Origin: Cristatella mucedo
Lineage: Eukaryota > Bryozoa > Phylactolaemata > Cristatellidae
Direction: 5' to 3'
Assembly: GCA_009760855.2 (NCBI GenBank)
Contig: WPIO01000036.1
Span: 2,222,001 to 2,286,000 of the forward strand
DNA: 64,000 bases
The position numbers were made by a program, and so were the translations under genes. How positions within the stretch are numbered: position 1 is the first letter of the stretch; every line of letters begins with the position of its first letter. Shown here piece by piece: positions 30,951-42,285 of the stretch. The notes below the pieces were generated by a model. It was not told the origin of the DNA, did not search any database, and was given only the letters and a program-made list of their open reading frames with translations.

Positions 30951-32190
30951 GAACGACTATCTACTGCAGAACTCTGCAGCAAGGCTTGCCTGTCTTGAGC
31001 GTTGCAGTTGCCACGTCACACCACTTCTTGCCGACCTGCACTCGCTTTCAGTTTAGCAGCTTATCGACCTTAAAGTTCTGACACTCACTCTTAGCTCCTT
31101 GCATTGTCTTTCTTCAGTCTAACTTTGACCTACCTTTCCTGGACAACCAAGTCAGCTCTACAGTCAAGTCTGCCCACTTTCAGCTACAAGAAATTGCTAA
31201 AATTTGGGCTGGCTTAGACAACGATACCACATCTAAATTGGTCTATGCCTTTTCAACTTCCCGTCTTGACTTTTGTAGCTCGCTATTTGCTGGTCTACCG
31301 GCTTGTGCAAACAAGAGCTTACAACTCTTGAAAGACTCTGCAGCTAGGCTTGTCTGTCGTAAACGTTGAAGTTGCCACATCTCATCACTTTTTGCCGACC
31401 TGGCCTGGCTCCCAGTAGAGCGACGCATCGCCTGTAAGTTTGTGCCACTCACTTTTAAGTCTCTTCGTTCTTTGGCTCCACCCTAAGTAGCAGACCTACT
31501 GTCTTAAAAAGCGAAGCATCGTACCGTCCGCTTTTCGGAATCCAACTGCCTACCATACCTCGTACAAATTTCTAACCCTTTGGTGATAGTGCCTTAAGTT
31601 CTCGTGCTCAAGAAGTCTGGAACTCACTCTCGACTTGCATCACGACATGTTCTGACTTTAGCACATTTAAAAAAAAAACTAAAAAAGCATCTACTTATCA
31701 CTGAATTTGGCAGGTCTCTGTGATACGTCCAGTATGTGCTTATGCGTGCTGGCACACTGTGCATGCTGCCACTAATGATACTTGCATGCTGACCCTGTGC
31801 ATGTCACCACTTACCACGCCATTCTTGTTGTTTATTGAGCATGCTACCACTAACCATGTGATCTTGCTTACTTTTCAGCAAACGCAGTCACTCCTGACTG
31901 ATGACATGACGTCCACTGACTTTACCACATTTAAAAAGAAGCTAAAAGGGGCCTCATTGTTGATCGCAGCATGCAATGTGGCTGAATGCGATTTGTCCTT
32001 TGCATACTTCAGGGTGCTGACATTAAGCACGCCACCACAAACCACATCATATATGTTGAGGCTGTGCATGTAATCTCTAACCGCGTTATGCTTTTGAAAT
32101 GGTAAGTGCTACCACTAACCATTTGACCATGCTTCTTTTTCAGCATATTTAAAGCACCTAGAAAGCGATTAAGTTCTGTGAAGGGGCGGT
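30950..32190 (+). mobile_element. LINE B, two overlapping 3' pieces
   Basis: ORF2 C-terminal strings occur twice: LLQNSAARLACLERCSCHVT-like at 30965, and SRLDFCSSLFAGLPA-like with GNAARLVCR at 31260-31370. The 3'UTR with TGCATGCTGCCACTAA repeats and the hairpin remnant at 32150-32190 follow. Confidence 0.7.
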
Positions 32191-33599
32191 GCAGATGTAT
32201 GACAAATGACAGTATTAAAGCGCTTTGCTTCTGGGTCTATTCAAGTGACAGCAGCCGGCCGAGATGCCAAACGGATACCTCTTCACTGGTGGCAAAGTTG
32301 AGCAGGTGGAAAAAATTTGACAATTTTACGCAGTCTAGTGGCAGAAGAAATCTCCCGATACTAAGTGCTACTTAAGTGTATCTTAATTGTTGTGCTGTCA
32401 CAATTCCGTTCCGAAAATAAAAGTCCTGGCGATCATCGTATACGAAAACTGACGCTGCTTTTTAGACCTGTTTGAAACCTGTCCGTTTGTGTTGGTCGAC
32501 TGTAGCCCCTAAGAAATTAAGTACCTTCGGATCTACATGTAAATGCTTACCCGTTCGAGCTGTATCAGTCACGCCAGCCGAGCCACTAGGTCTCCTGCTG
32601 CTAGCAACTTGGGCCCACTAGGGAATCTGTGGTTGCGCTGCTGTCGAGCGCCGCACAGAAACGCCAACAAATGACAAGACCAACGGCCTGCTCTACGACG
32701 CAACGTGGAGCTCGGCTCCTTTCTCTCACATGAGCCTCGTTCCTCTAACACGGCTGCTCACCAGCCGACCCTGATCGCGAGTCCAGCACCTGTTCCCCAG
32801 CAGGTTAGCAGGAGAAACAATAACGGTCTCTGTCCACGCCACATCAGAGGTGAACCACCGCTGTGCACCAGTCCTTCCCGACGATACCTCCGATCTCTGC
32901 ACTGGCCGTCCCAATGACCCTCTCAACAGCTGTTTACCAAAGTGTTAGCGGAGGAACGAAACTGTCTTCGAGCCACGTCGGAGGTGGTGCAGTAGCCAAG
33001 CGCTGGCATGTCGTCAAAATGCAGTATGATCGTGCGTACCTGCAATCGCTTGCGTCTTGTGCTGCAAATTCCTTCCTAGATGGGGTCGCTTTGGCCTGAG
33101 CAGGGTCTCAGCCCACCGTCTCGTCGAAGACTGCCGGCGCGTTGCAAAACACTGCCCTTTTGCTGCCGGACTCCGCTTTATCTCTGCCGGACGCCTCCGG
33201 CGGCTGCCGCTTGTAGGCGCACCCTGTCTGCCACATCAGTGCTACCAGCCTTTACAACCCTGTTTCCCACACCGCCGGCGGTTCACAGTGTCTCTTAGCA
33301 CCGAAATAGTTAAAGCCGTCACTGTACAAGAAGAGAACTGCCGCCAAGCCCAGACGTCGACCGAGCAGGTCCACTTCCGGCAGCCAGAGCAGTGCCTACT
33401 CTCCTCACGACCGTCCAGATCCTCCAGGTAAATCTCTTAGCGCATCTCAATGTAAAACTCCACAGCACAAGCCTGATAAGAGAGCTGCTCCATCAGCTGG
33501 AACACAAACCACATTCCCAATACTACCAACACACAAAAAGAACTGAGACATGCAACGTCATTCCGCTCGCCCCTACCTTGGCAGTTCACAGCGTCCATC
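32191..33599. other. Unassigned sequence, possibly internal to an LTR element
   Basis: There is no gene I can name. A diverged direct repeat of roughly 140 bp (GTTAGC..GGAG.AAC..) appears at 32800-32870 and 32943-33000. If 33600-34742 is an LTR, this would be the adjoining internal region on the minus strand, but no gag/pol motif is visible. Confidence 0.35.
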
Positions 33600-33752
33600 T
33601 GTAACCGCGAAGAAGCTCGTCCCGCGGCTCTCTACCGGTGGACTGTTTGATGCAGTACTGCGGTGCGGTTAAAACACAGGCGGCCACAAATGGGTGCCGA
33701 AAGCAACAGTTTATTGTGGGCCTGTTCGTAGCGGTTACGCGCCGGCGCAAGC

Positions 33753-33986
33753 GCTTTACGCGGCGCGCACCGGACCAACGGGGTTAGCTTCGCGAACTCC
33801 CGAAGTCCGAGTATAACACACTACCCTGTGCGTTTACGCGGCGTGTATCGGTCCGACGGAGTTAACTGCACGAACTCCCGAAGTCCGACTATAATAACTA
33901 CCCTACGCGTTTACGCGGCGTGTACCGGACCGACGGAGTTAACTGAGCGAACTCCCGAAGTCCGAGTATAACTAACTACCCTATGC
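33753..33986. repeat. ~78-bp tandem repeat, three units
   Basis: The units start TTTACGCGGCG at about 33754, 33833 and 33909 and share GAACTCCCGAAGTCCGA. They are diverged at scattered sites. Confidence 0.85.
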
Positions 33987-34200
33987 GCGCGTCGCTAGCT
34001 ATTGTCCCAACCCCGAAGGAGGGCCGCTACAGCACCCCAAGATACGAGCAGCTAACTGAGTAGCCGGCAGAACACAACTGCCAGTCTAAGTTGCACTTAG
34101 CTGTCCGTCGACTTAGGTTTGTCTCTCGTGCTCTCGAAGCGTAGTCTCGCATCGACTACCGAAGCTGCAGCCCTAAGCTTTGTCAGTCCTGTCATTTATA

Positions 34201-34367
<167 letters not shown>

Positions 34368-34442
34368 CTCTCGACCTTGGGCGTAGCTGTTATTGTTTTT
34401 GTCGGACCCTAGCTCTCCGTGTTCGTCCTCGGCCAAATTCTT

Positions 34443-34548
34443 CTTGGCTAGCCATTGGCTAGTCCTTGGCTAGCCCTTGGTCATTCCTCGGCTAGTCCTC
34501 GGCTAGTCCTTGGCCAGTCCTTGGCCAATCCTAGGCTAGTCCGCCTGC
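34443..34548. repeat. 11-12-bp GGCTAGTCCTT array
   Basis: About nine imperfect units of TTGGCTAGTCC are present. A further pair of CATCTAGCACGAGGCTAG repeats lies at 34629 and 34677. Confidence 0.85.
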
Positions 34549-34804
34549 TACGGTTGCTCTAGGTGCCCTAGTCAGACCCACTAAGGCAAGGGCTAATATC
34601 GCGGCTAGCCTGAGAGCTGCTCCGTTGCACATCTAGCACGAGGCTAGATAACGGCCCATTGGCAGTTCACCGCTCCCATCTAGCACGAGGCTAGGTAACG
34701 ACCCCTTGGAAGAGGCGGGTGACATTACCGCCTTCTGTAACACGCCGGCTATTTATGCCGCCAACTTTCACGCACTCCTGTTCAATCTGCGAGAAATCTA
34801 GGCG

Positions 34805-35370
34805 CCATGTTCCAAAGTGACCTTCATCAGACGGTCACATCAGCTCCACAGTCAAGTCTGCCTAGCATCGATCAGTCATTGCATCGCATCGACTTTAATG
34901 TTCTGTCACTCGCTTTTACATCCTTTCATTCTTTGACTCTAGCCCTCCTATCAGATCTACTCTCACACCAAGCTAGCCATCGCGCCTTCGCTTTTGTGAA
35001 TCAAATCCTTTAGCTATACCTGCTGTTTGTATCCTCATAATGCCTAGAAATCATTCCCAACTTCCGTCTCAACATCTCCCGAGTTGCCAAAATTATAAAA
35101 AGCTAAACACGCATATATTTATAGCAGCATTCACATTGCGCGTGTGATTTGTCCTTTGTGAGCTTTTGCGTGTTGACAACGTGCATGCTGCCACAAAATG
35201 TATTTGCATTCGAACGCTGTGAATATCACCTCTAATCATGTTGTGGTTGTTGACATTGAGCATGCTAACACTAAACATTTGATCATGCTTTCTGTACGGC
35301 ATTTGAAAGTGTCTAGAAAGATGTCAAGTTATCTGAAGGTGCTATAATGTATTTCCTTTTATTGTTATTA
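34805..35370 (+). mobile_element. LINE B 3' end
   Basis: Decayed HRIDFNVLSLAFTSFHSLTL and SDLLSHQASHR from the ORF2 C-terminus are followed by the 3'UTR and a weak hairpin (GTGTCTAGAAAGATGTCAAG) ending in TTATTGTTATTA. Confidence 0.7.
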
Positions 35371-35704
35371 TAAAAGTATAGGTCCAAGAGAAAAGCCTAG
35401 TACATGAGAAAAGCAGGGTGACAGACAAGAGCCGAAGGTGGCAGCTCAGCTCTCCCCTGCGCTTAATGGTTTCAATATTGGTGTGAATTCTCACCCATCT
35501 GGTAGCTGTCTTGCGAAACACTGAGGCTAACAGCTATGACAGAGTGCCGAGAGAGTCACGGGAGTGATGTCCAGCCCTGGCCGAGTGGAGAAATTCGCCC
35601 TTGGAACTCACCAGGTACCTTGGGAGTCTGCCTGGTCCCATAGTTTTAAAATCTAGAGAATGCATTGTTGGATTTGTCTGCCAGGGGAATAGCTGCAATG
35701 CGAA
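35371..35704. other. Unique sequence, nothing recognised
   Basis: No coding, RNA or repeat signal is seen. Confidence 0.4.
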
Positions 35705-35835
35705 GCAGTGTCATGGTGGTTTGGCCTATGAATGTGGTGCTGGTCTCTAACGACCGATGTCATGGACTCGCCAGCGTGGCATATGGGAAGATCCTGAATA
35801 GAGATCGAGTTCTCTTAGGGCGCTATACAGTTTAA
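35705..35835 (+). mobile_element. SINE1, degraded
   Basis: The head GTGGTTTGGCCTATGAATGT and a CATGGACTCGCCAGCGTGGC region are followed by the tail CTGAATAGAGATCGAGTTCT and GGGCGCTATACAG. Confidence 0.6.
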
Positions 35836-36695
35836 ATACGCATGAGACTGGCGACCAGGTTCCAAGCGATAGATCGGTATGCTTTTCGCAGGCCCTAGCT
35901 CGATGAGGACGAGGTCTAACACAGCGAATCCATTGGTGAACTTCTGAAAAAGCCGCTTCGTAACAATGGAGCCAAAAAGTTGGTGGCAAGCCAGACCAAC
36001 TAAAGAAACGGTCGGCACGCTGCGGGCATCAATGTACTATCCACTTCAGTTTGTAGCATTCTTAGGCGCTGTCGCGTTGGAAACAGGCTCTGGAGCACCT
36101 CGACCAGGAGCACCTCCGGACAACTTCGGTGAGTCGGGCTTCCTCGCAGGGCTACCCGGTATGACAGGCTAAGCTTGGCTAATACCGCCTCCCATTTGGA
36201 TGCAGCTGCTCTGCGACATTACGATGAAGCGACGAGAGTGTGACATGCAATAAATAGTACGGAGACTGCAACCCCGACAGTGGCCAGGTCATGGCTCACT
36301 TTGCTCGTCTTATTTTTGTTTGCCGTCTCGAACAGCACAGAGCGCCAGCCGACGAGCAACGCCATCCCTTTATTTCACCATGCACGGAGCAGGGGGAATT
36401 ACGACTCCCTTCGCCCCTCTCGCCCGCCGGAATTCCTGCGACTCTCTTGTCACAACGATCACTCAATACATTCCGACCACATACCACATCGAGTGACACA
36501 GCTCACTCGTGCGGCGATCAGATGCAGTGCCATCAATTCAGCGAAACTACCATCAGGGCTTTGAAAATACATTCGAAGTTGGCAAGTGACAGTCGATACC
36601 TTGTTTTGAGTTTTTCTGCTGCGCTCCATCCTCTGTGCTGATCGATTGTCCAGCAACCAGCTGAAATGCACTGCAAGCATGACATGGCCGAATTC
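35836..36695. other. Unique sequence, no gene supported
   Basis: Moderate-length frames occur on both strands. The one at 36280 looks like a signal peptide (SWLTLLVLFLFAV) but begins with GTG and has no ATG, so it is not called. Confidence 0.4.
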
Positions 36696-36990
36696 GAGCT
36701 GGGCAGCCGCTCTTTGGAATTTCCACTCGGGTCGGTCTTGTGCCACGAACTATTTATCACAGCCTTCAGTGGGTTCATGTGATTCGTCGTTTGTGTATTC
36801 ATGCGTGCTGAGTGTGCTCGCTGCCACTACCAACATTTGCATGCTGACCCTACGCGTGTCATCTCTAACCCTGTTATGCCTGTTGACTTTGAGCACGCGA
36901 CCATTAACCACTCGATCATGCTTACTTTGCAGCACATGTAAAGTGCCTTGAGATTAATTTTTTCTGAGGTTGCTATGAAAATGCTTTTTA
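36696..36990 (+). mobile_element. LINE B 3'UTR
   Basis: It runs from CAGTGGGTTCATGTGATTCG (end of ORF2) through the ATGCTGACCCTACGCGTGTC-type repeats to GTGCCTTGAGATTAATTTTT. Confidence 0.65.
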
Positions 36991-37620
36991 TTATAGTTTT
37001 AATTGCGGGATTAACTCGTGTTTCTCTGCCAGCTGCTGTACACATACCGAGGGTCATCAGAACTCACAAAAAGGTTTCACTATCACCAGCAGTTGATTCT
37101 ATTAGGTAGGCCAGAACGTAGCCACTGAGGACACTCTGAAGAAAATTCTCTTTCTGGATTGGTAAGTGTGATTTTGCAATTGCTTGTATGTATCAAAAAG
37201 CATATAGAATCGTCGTTATTCCACACAAGCCTTGCTCTTGCTACCTGGATATGGACAACTCATTTCCAGATGAAAAGTAGAAGAAATCCTGTTTTTTTGA
37301 TGATATTAGGTCGGATAGAAATAGAAAACTAATAAAAACGTATGAATTTGCACTAAAATTCTACAAATATTACTAGAAATAATTTAGAGGCAAGCAGTTC
37401 TTTTTTAGATATTGGACTGTACTGCCAATCGCTTTTTTGAATCAGCTCCCTAATGCTATTAATTGTCACGTTCTGGTTTTCCTTCCTCGAACCTTTCTTA
37501 GGACAGTAAATTCTGGAGGAGGGAACTCACAGTGCTCCTGACAGTAAGCCCGTGCGACCCTGTCGTTAAATTGTTTAAAATGAGAATAATAGCATAATAC
37601 AATAATAAAATAAGACAGAG
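36991..37620. other. AT-rich spacer
   Basis: Nothing is recognised apart from weak LINE B-like words near 37290-37560. Confidence 0.4.
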
Positions 37621-38334
37621 ATGCCTAGACAGGGATATTACATCCACATTGGTCTACGCATTTGTGACCTCCGGCCTAGACTTCGTTTATTGACCACTGG
37701 GCATAATCACCTGTGTAATCTAGCTCTTACCGTTGATGCAAAACAATGCAGCCATTTTTGTCGCGAGCGTCGCAGTTGCCACTTTTTGCCTAAATGCACG
37801 GGCTCCCAATCAACCAGCACATCGACATTAACGTTGTGTCACTAACTAATAGGTCCCTTCATTCCCAGCCTCTAGCCTACCTATGAGAACTGCTCCCAAA
37901 CCAGTCTAAGCATCATGGCACCCGATTGTCCTACTAAGATCTCCTAGATCTGCCTCGATATATCAGATTTTGAGAAGGTGATAGTACCTTCAGTTCCTAA
38001 GCACCTAATATATGGAAATCACTTCCTACTGACATCGCGATGTCCCCTGACTTGACATTAAAATGAAAGCTAAAAATGCTCTTTCTTCGGACAGCATTTT
38101 TTAGGTCCCTGCAAATTTTCCTTTGTTTGTCTATGCATTTTGACACTATTTATGTTCCCAATATCCATATTTACATGGTTAAAATGTGCATGTTACCTTA
38201 GACGATAATATGCTTGTTGAAATGGCGCATTTTACTACTAACCGTTTGACCCTGCTTCCTTTAAAGCATTTGTAAACTTATGCAAATGTATTGTTAATAT
38301 TGCTATTATTATTGTTATTATTACCAGAAAACTC
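37621..38334 (+). mobile_element. LINE B 3' part, decayed
   Basis: Traces include NHLCNLALTVDAKQCSHFCR and ERRSCHFLPKC, equivalent to the [15 protein letters not shown] region. The 3'UTR follows, ending in ATTATTATTGTTATTATT at 38300-38320. Confidence 0.65.
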
Positions 38335-38950
38335 AATTAAGCTCGTGCAGCCTGTGATGAATATGGTGGCTAGGCTAGTTTAGGATTCCAGAGGTTTGAC
38401 CGTGGGTTTCTCTTTTTCTGAAAGAGCTTGGATAGCTCTCCCTGTTGATCAGCGGCTACAGAGTTAAATTCTTAAGCTAACAGACAAGGCACAAGCTACG
38501 GCTTGGCTTCTTCCTACCTATCAGAACTGCTGCATCAGTTTCAGCCTCCCAAGTTTCAGCCTTCCTTTGGAAAGTACGTGAGCTGTTTCGTTCCCTGTCT
38601 AGAAGACCTTTAGCAACAAAAGCTTTCGCTCTGAGTGTGGTCGCACGCAGTGTGGAACTGACTTCCGCAATTCTTAGGCAACACCATCTTATCAACGGGA
38701 CTGCGGCCGAACTTTCCCAACCGTAATGAGCTGCTGCTTCCGTGCTGCTTATTTCCTTGACAGCTTTGCTGACTCAGCTATTCTTCCGACTTGCCCTTCA
38801 TGGCTCGAGATGAATTATGCTGGCTACCGCATATGCACATGTAAGCCACGTAGGCTTTGAGTGAAATATTGGAAGCTCTCGTGCTTAACAACCACTTAAT
38901 ATTACTGTCTTTTAGTAGAGACTGGCGGAGTGACATCGTACGTTCTTCTT
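38335..38950 (+). mobile_element. LINE A 3' part, decayed
   Basis: It contains equivalents of MNMAARLVFKSQ...HESP and LPTYQNCCISFSL (LAELLHQFQ). It ends near the family terminus (GTAGAGACTGGCGGAGTGAC). Confidence 0.65.
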
Positions 38951-39594
38951 GATATTGAGCTTATTTAGGTATTAATTGCAGCCAATCGCCTTTTTTCTGT
39001 CGTCCCAAAAAATGCCGACTTTGACCTTCACCTGAGACAGCTTAAGGGAACAGCTTTAAAAAGGTAGCTGGCCGATGCCGACTCGCTTAGAGCTGCCAAA
39101 CATCAATTCAGCTCGATCACATCCATATAAAAAATGATTTACTATACCTACTGTGATAAGCAGTGGCGACATTGGCCCACACCGAGGATCCGCAAGCGGT
39201 CTGGCGACTTACCACGTGATTTCCGGCGAACCGTACCCAGAATACCGCCAGTCGAAATGCAGGTGCCATCTACATTTGAAGCGAGTTTCAAGAAAGCTGG
39301 GACCTTTGATGAATACAGTCCCTCCGACTGAAGCGTGCACGTGCTCAGTCTGTGCATTATGATGGACAATACCGAGCGGGTCTCGTGGCTGAGAAAATGC
39401 TCACTTTCAAGCATTCCAAACAAAGGAGCCAATTCAGTTAAGGTGGACGGAAACAGAAATTTCGTGTCACTAGCTTTTGCGACCGCTCATTAATCGCAGC
39501 ATGCAAACAATCGTATACAGTTTCTGAAAATTTAGGGATGGGAAGGTAATGATATCATAATCGGAATTTTTTAACTCTTTTATATCTTTGATGT
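38951..39594. other. Unassigned sequence
   Basis: A 65-codon frame at 39134 (CDKQWRHWPTPRIRKRSGDL) has no recognised homology. No other feature is seen. Confidence 0.4.
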
Positions 39595-41000
39595 AATGTA
39601 ATCTATCTCCGCCGGTCAATCCGAAACCCACAAAGTCTACTCGCGGGAGTTACTCAAGAGAGTTTTATATAGCTCACGTACAGCCTAGCAGATTTCGGCA
39701 CGCATTCGGTAGCCGACATAATTGATCTTACACAACAAATTGAACAGCTAATTTATTGTCCACACAGGACCTGGGGGGGGGGCACGAGGAGGCTGAAAGT
39801 GGTGCAGCAGTTCAGCTACGTATGGAGAAGCCAATCGGTGAGGGCTTTAATAAATAAAATAAATAAATCCTAGCTGATTAAACAGCCTCTTTTTGTATAG
39901 CGACAGAAGAGCCTTTATGGCTATCACACCGCTTGCAGTGGCGATAAAGAATCGCCCACCACAGGAATCGAACACACGACCTCGGGACCGAGGTTGTGAA
40001 AGCAACCGTCTTACCTAGTGAGCCATCACGGCTCTGAGCCAGCCTAAGTTTGTTCCTCTTTATATTAATTAATCAACATGGCAGCCATCTTAGCACTTTT
40101 AGCAAAGGAGACAAATGGTCAAACCTCTTGGAATTTGCAAACTAGCCTTACAGCCATATTCATAGCCAGCTAAAGTGGCCTAGTGGCTTTTTTGGTAGCA
40201 CAGCCAAAAGGGAACTACAATAATCTAGCCGAGATCGAACTCAAAAGCTAGTTAAGCGTTTTGCAAGCCACCGTGAGTGGCAGTTCTTAATCTCAGGTGA
40301 AGAGCGGACGTGATGGCTAGCTGTAGAAGCAGTCTTCTTAACGAAGCTCTCAGCATTTGTCGAAGACGACGACGCCCTGATTCCGAGCACGAGGTGATGA
40401 GCGCTCAGCAGCATCACCTATCGGTAGAACAAAGCCTTCTAGTTCCACAACGCGCTTACGATGTCCTATGAGGAGAAGCTCAGTTGTGTCATTGTTTAGT
40501 TTCAAGAAATTTCCCGCCATTCAGGATTGAATGTCGGCAAGGCAAGCATGCAGTTTATTAGTCGCTGCAGCAGAATCCGACAGTTGAAATGATAAATACA
40601 CCCGCGTATCGTCAGCATAAAAGTGATATCCTATTTAATGTGCCTTAATCACTTTTTCCAGAGGTTGAATATAAATGGAGAACAGCACCGTGCCGAGACC
40701 GGACCCATGAGGGACTCCACAGGTGACTGGTCTAGTGAATGGTAGATTGGCAACAAGATTTCTACCCCAAGTTGATTGCAATAATGTTAAGTTGCCGGAA
40801 ATTAAAACTCAGACGGACGACCAAGACAGAACACTATCAAAAAACTTGAAGCTTCGGTAGAAGGTCATATGGTGTCAAAGAGCCATCTCAGTGGATCGCC
40901 CGTTGACCAACCACTGATCATCATCGAGCTAGGACCATATGAAACGAGCTCAGTATAGTCACGAGGCTCATAGGGCTGATACAATCACCAGAATGGTCGA
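39595..41000 (-). mobile_element. LINE A, interrupted by SINE2
   Basis: The minus strand carries the 3' terminus at 39595-39620 and a fragment to 39840, then SINE2. It continues at 40085-41000 with RT pieces: [49 protein letters not shown] and GHLWSPSWVRSRHGAV (frameshifted). Confidence 0.75.
39850..40040 (-). mobile_element. SINE2 inserted in LINE A
   Basis: The minus strand has an A-box-like GCCGTGATGGCTCACTAGGT, a B box in GTGTTCGATTCCTGTGG, the body motif with CTGCAAGCGGTGTGATAGCC, and a TTTATTTATTTATTA tail. Confidence 0.75.
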
Positions 41001-41690
41001 ACATAAGTAAAGCAACTTGAATTGTATCAGACAGGCAGTCCATAACATCAGCAGCTTATGCTATTGGATTTCCAATATATTTTCCAACAATTCACCGGCT
41101 CCACAATAGCAGGCGGCATGTGAAGAGCAGCTTCTTTGGCTAAGTGCAAGGGCATTCAAAGCTAAGGTGTCAGATACCTGGATAGCACATGCATGTAGTT
41201 TCAGGCTGTCCTTAAAAGTCTCAAACTGTGCCTTCACAGGCCAGAAACAGGTACCGACTCTCGGGTATAATCTTATTCTCTGGCTCCTCAAGCCTTACAT
41301 CAAGTCTCATGGTTTCACCACATTCAGCTTTAATCGCGGCTTGCATCGGTGCCACAATGTCCAACGCACTGTATTTAAATTTTCTAGGTTACCTTTTCAC
41401 CTGGGTTAGGTTTAGCCCAGCACATCCACAATTTGGAGTCTATTGACCAAGTGCCGCTTCGTTATTCGTAAGTTCCCAGCCGGTGCAGCTTATATTGAAA
41501 ACCAAGTTCTGCCAGAGCAAGCAGATGCTTAGATCTGACACTTGTTAGCCGGATCAGTATATGCGTTAATCCGGGCAATACTGAAAGCTACTCTTGCTGT
41601 GCAAAACTTAACTATAATCACAGAATGCAGCAGGTGAATTTTAAGGACCCTCAGCAATTATCCTATACTTGTGGCACAACAGTAAAATGT
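41001..41690. other. Unassigned sequence
   Basis: No gene or known repeat is recognised. It may include decayed 5' parts of the LINE A at 39595-41000. Confidence 0.4.
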
Positions 41691-41694
41691 TAGC

Positions 41695-41857
41695 TTATCG
41701 AACAGCCTCGACTGTATTGTGACTTTTGAGCCTTGAAAGCTGTCGCCAACGCTTTCAGTTGGCAATAAGGGATCACGCACACTGCAGGATTCGAACCCGC
41801 GACCTCGGTCACGAAGAGCGAGCAGCCCATTTCCTAGGCAGCATCACAGTCCTTCGC
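41695..41857 (-). mobile_element. SINE2 (tRNA-derived)
   Basis: The minus strand has a B box in GCGGGTTCGAATCCTGCAGT preceded by TCGTGACCGAGGTC. The body contains CAACTGAAAGCGTTGGCGAC. Confidence 0.75.
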
Positions 41858-42285
41858 TTATAGACGCTGCAACAGCACCAGATTCTCCTGAACTAAAGTT
41901 TCTCGCTAGAAAACAATGCTCAACAAATGCTTGTTAGTCTTTGCGTACGTAGGCAAAATGCGTTTCGACCCGGCGCCTCATAGAAAGGCTAATGAGTAGT
42001 TGATACTGCACCTATTCACGCATTAATAACCACGAGTTCAGAATACAGTAGAATCCAACCAAGAGCGCTCGTGTATTACCGTGACGGGAGAAAATTGCTG
42101 ATGTACCACGTTGTATTCAAAGGCCACGACGAGACACTTGCATGCAACACCAGCCGTAACATAGAAGATCCATGCAACTCGAATCATAAAGTACGCTAGA
42201 ATTTCCATCGCTGTAGTTTATCAGCAAGCACATTCAATAATATGATTATAAAAATATACATCTGATTCCATATCTGTGCATTTTA
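41858..42285. other. AT-rich unique sequence
   Basis: Nothing is recognised. Confidence 0.4.

Noticed and set aside
33753-33986. CRISPR-like repeat-spacer array
   Set aside because: The 78-bp units are contiguous tandem repeats without spacers, in animal DNA.
36280-36564. Secreted-protein candidate with a hydrophobic N-terminus
   Set aside because: The frame starts with GTG, not ATG, and has no splice-supported upstream exon or family match.
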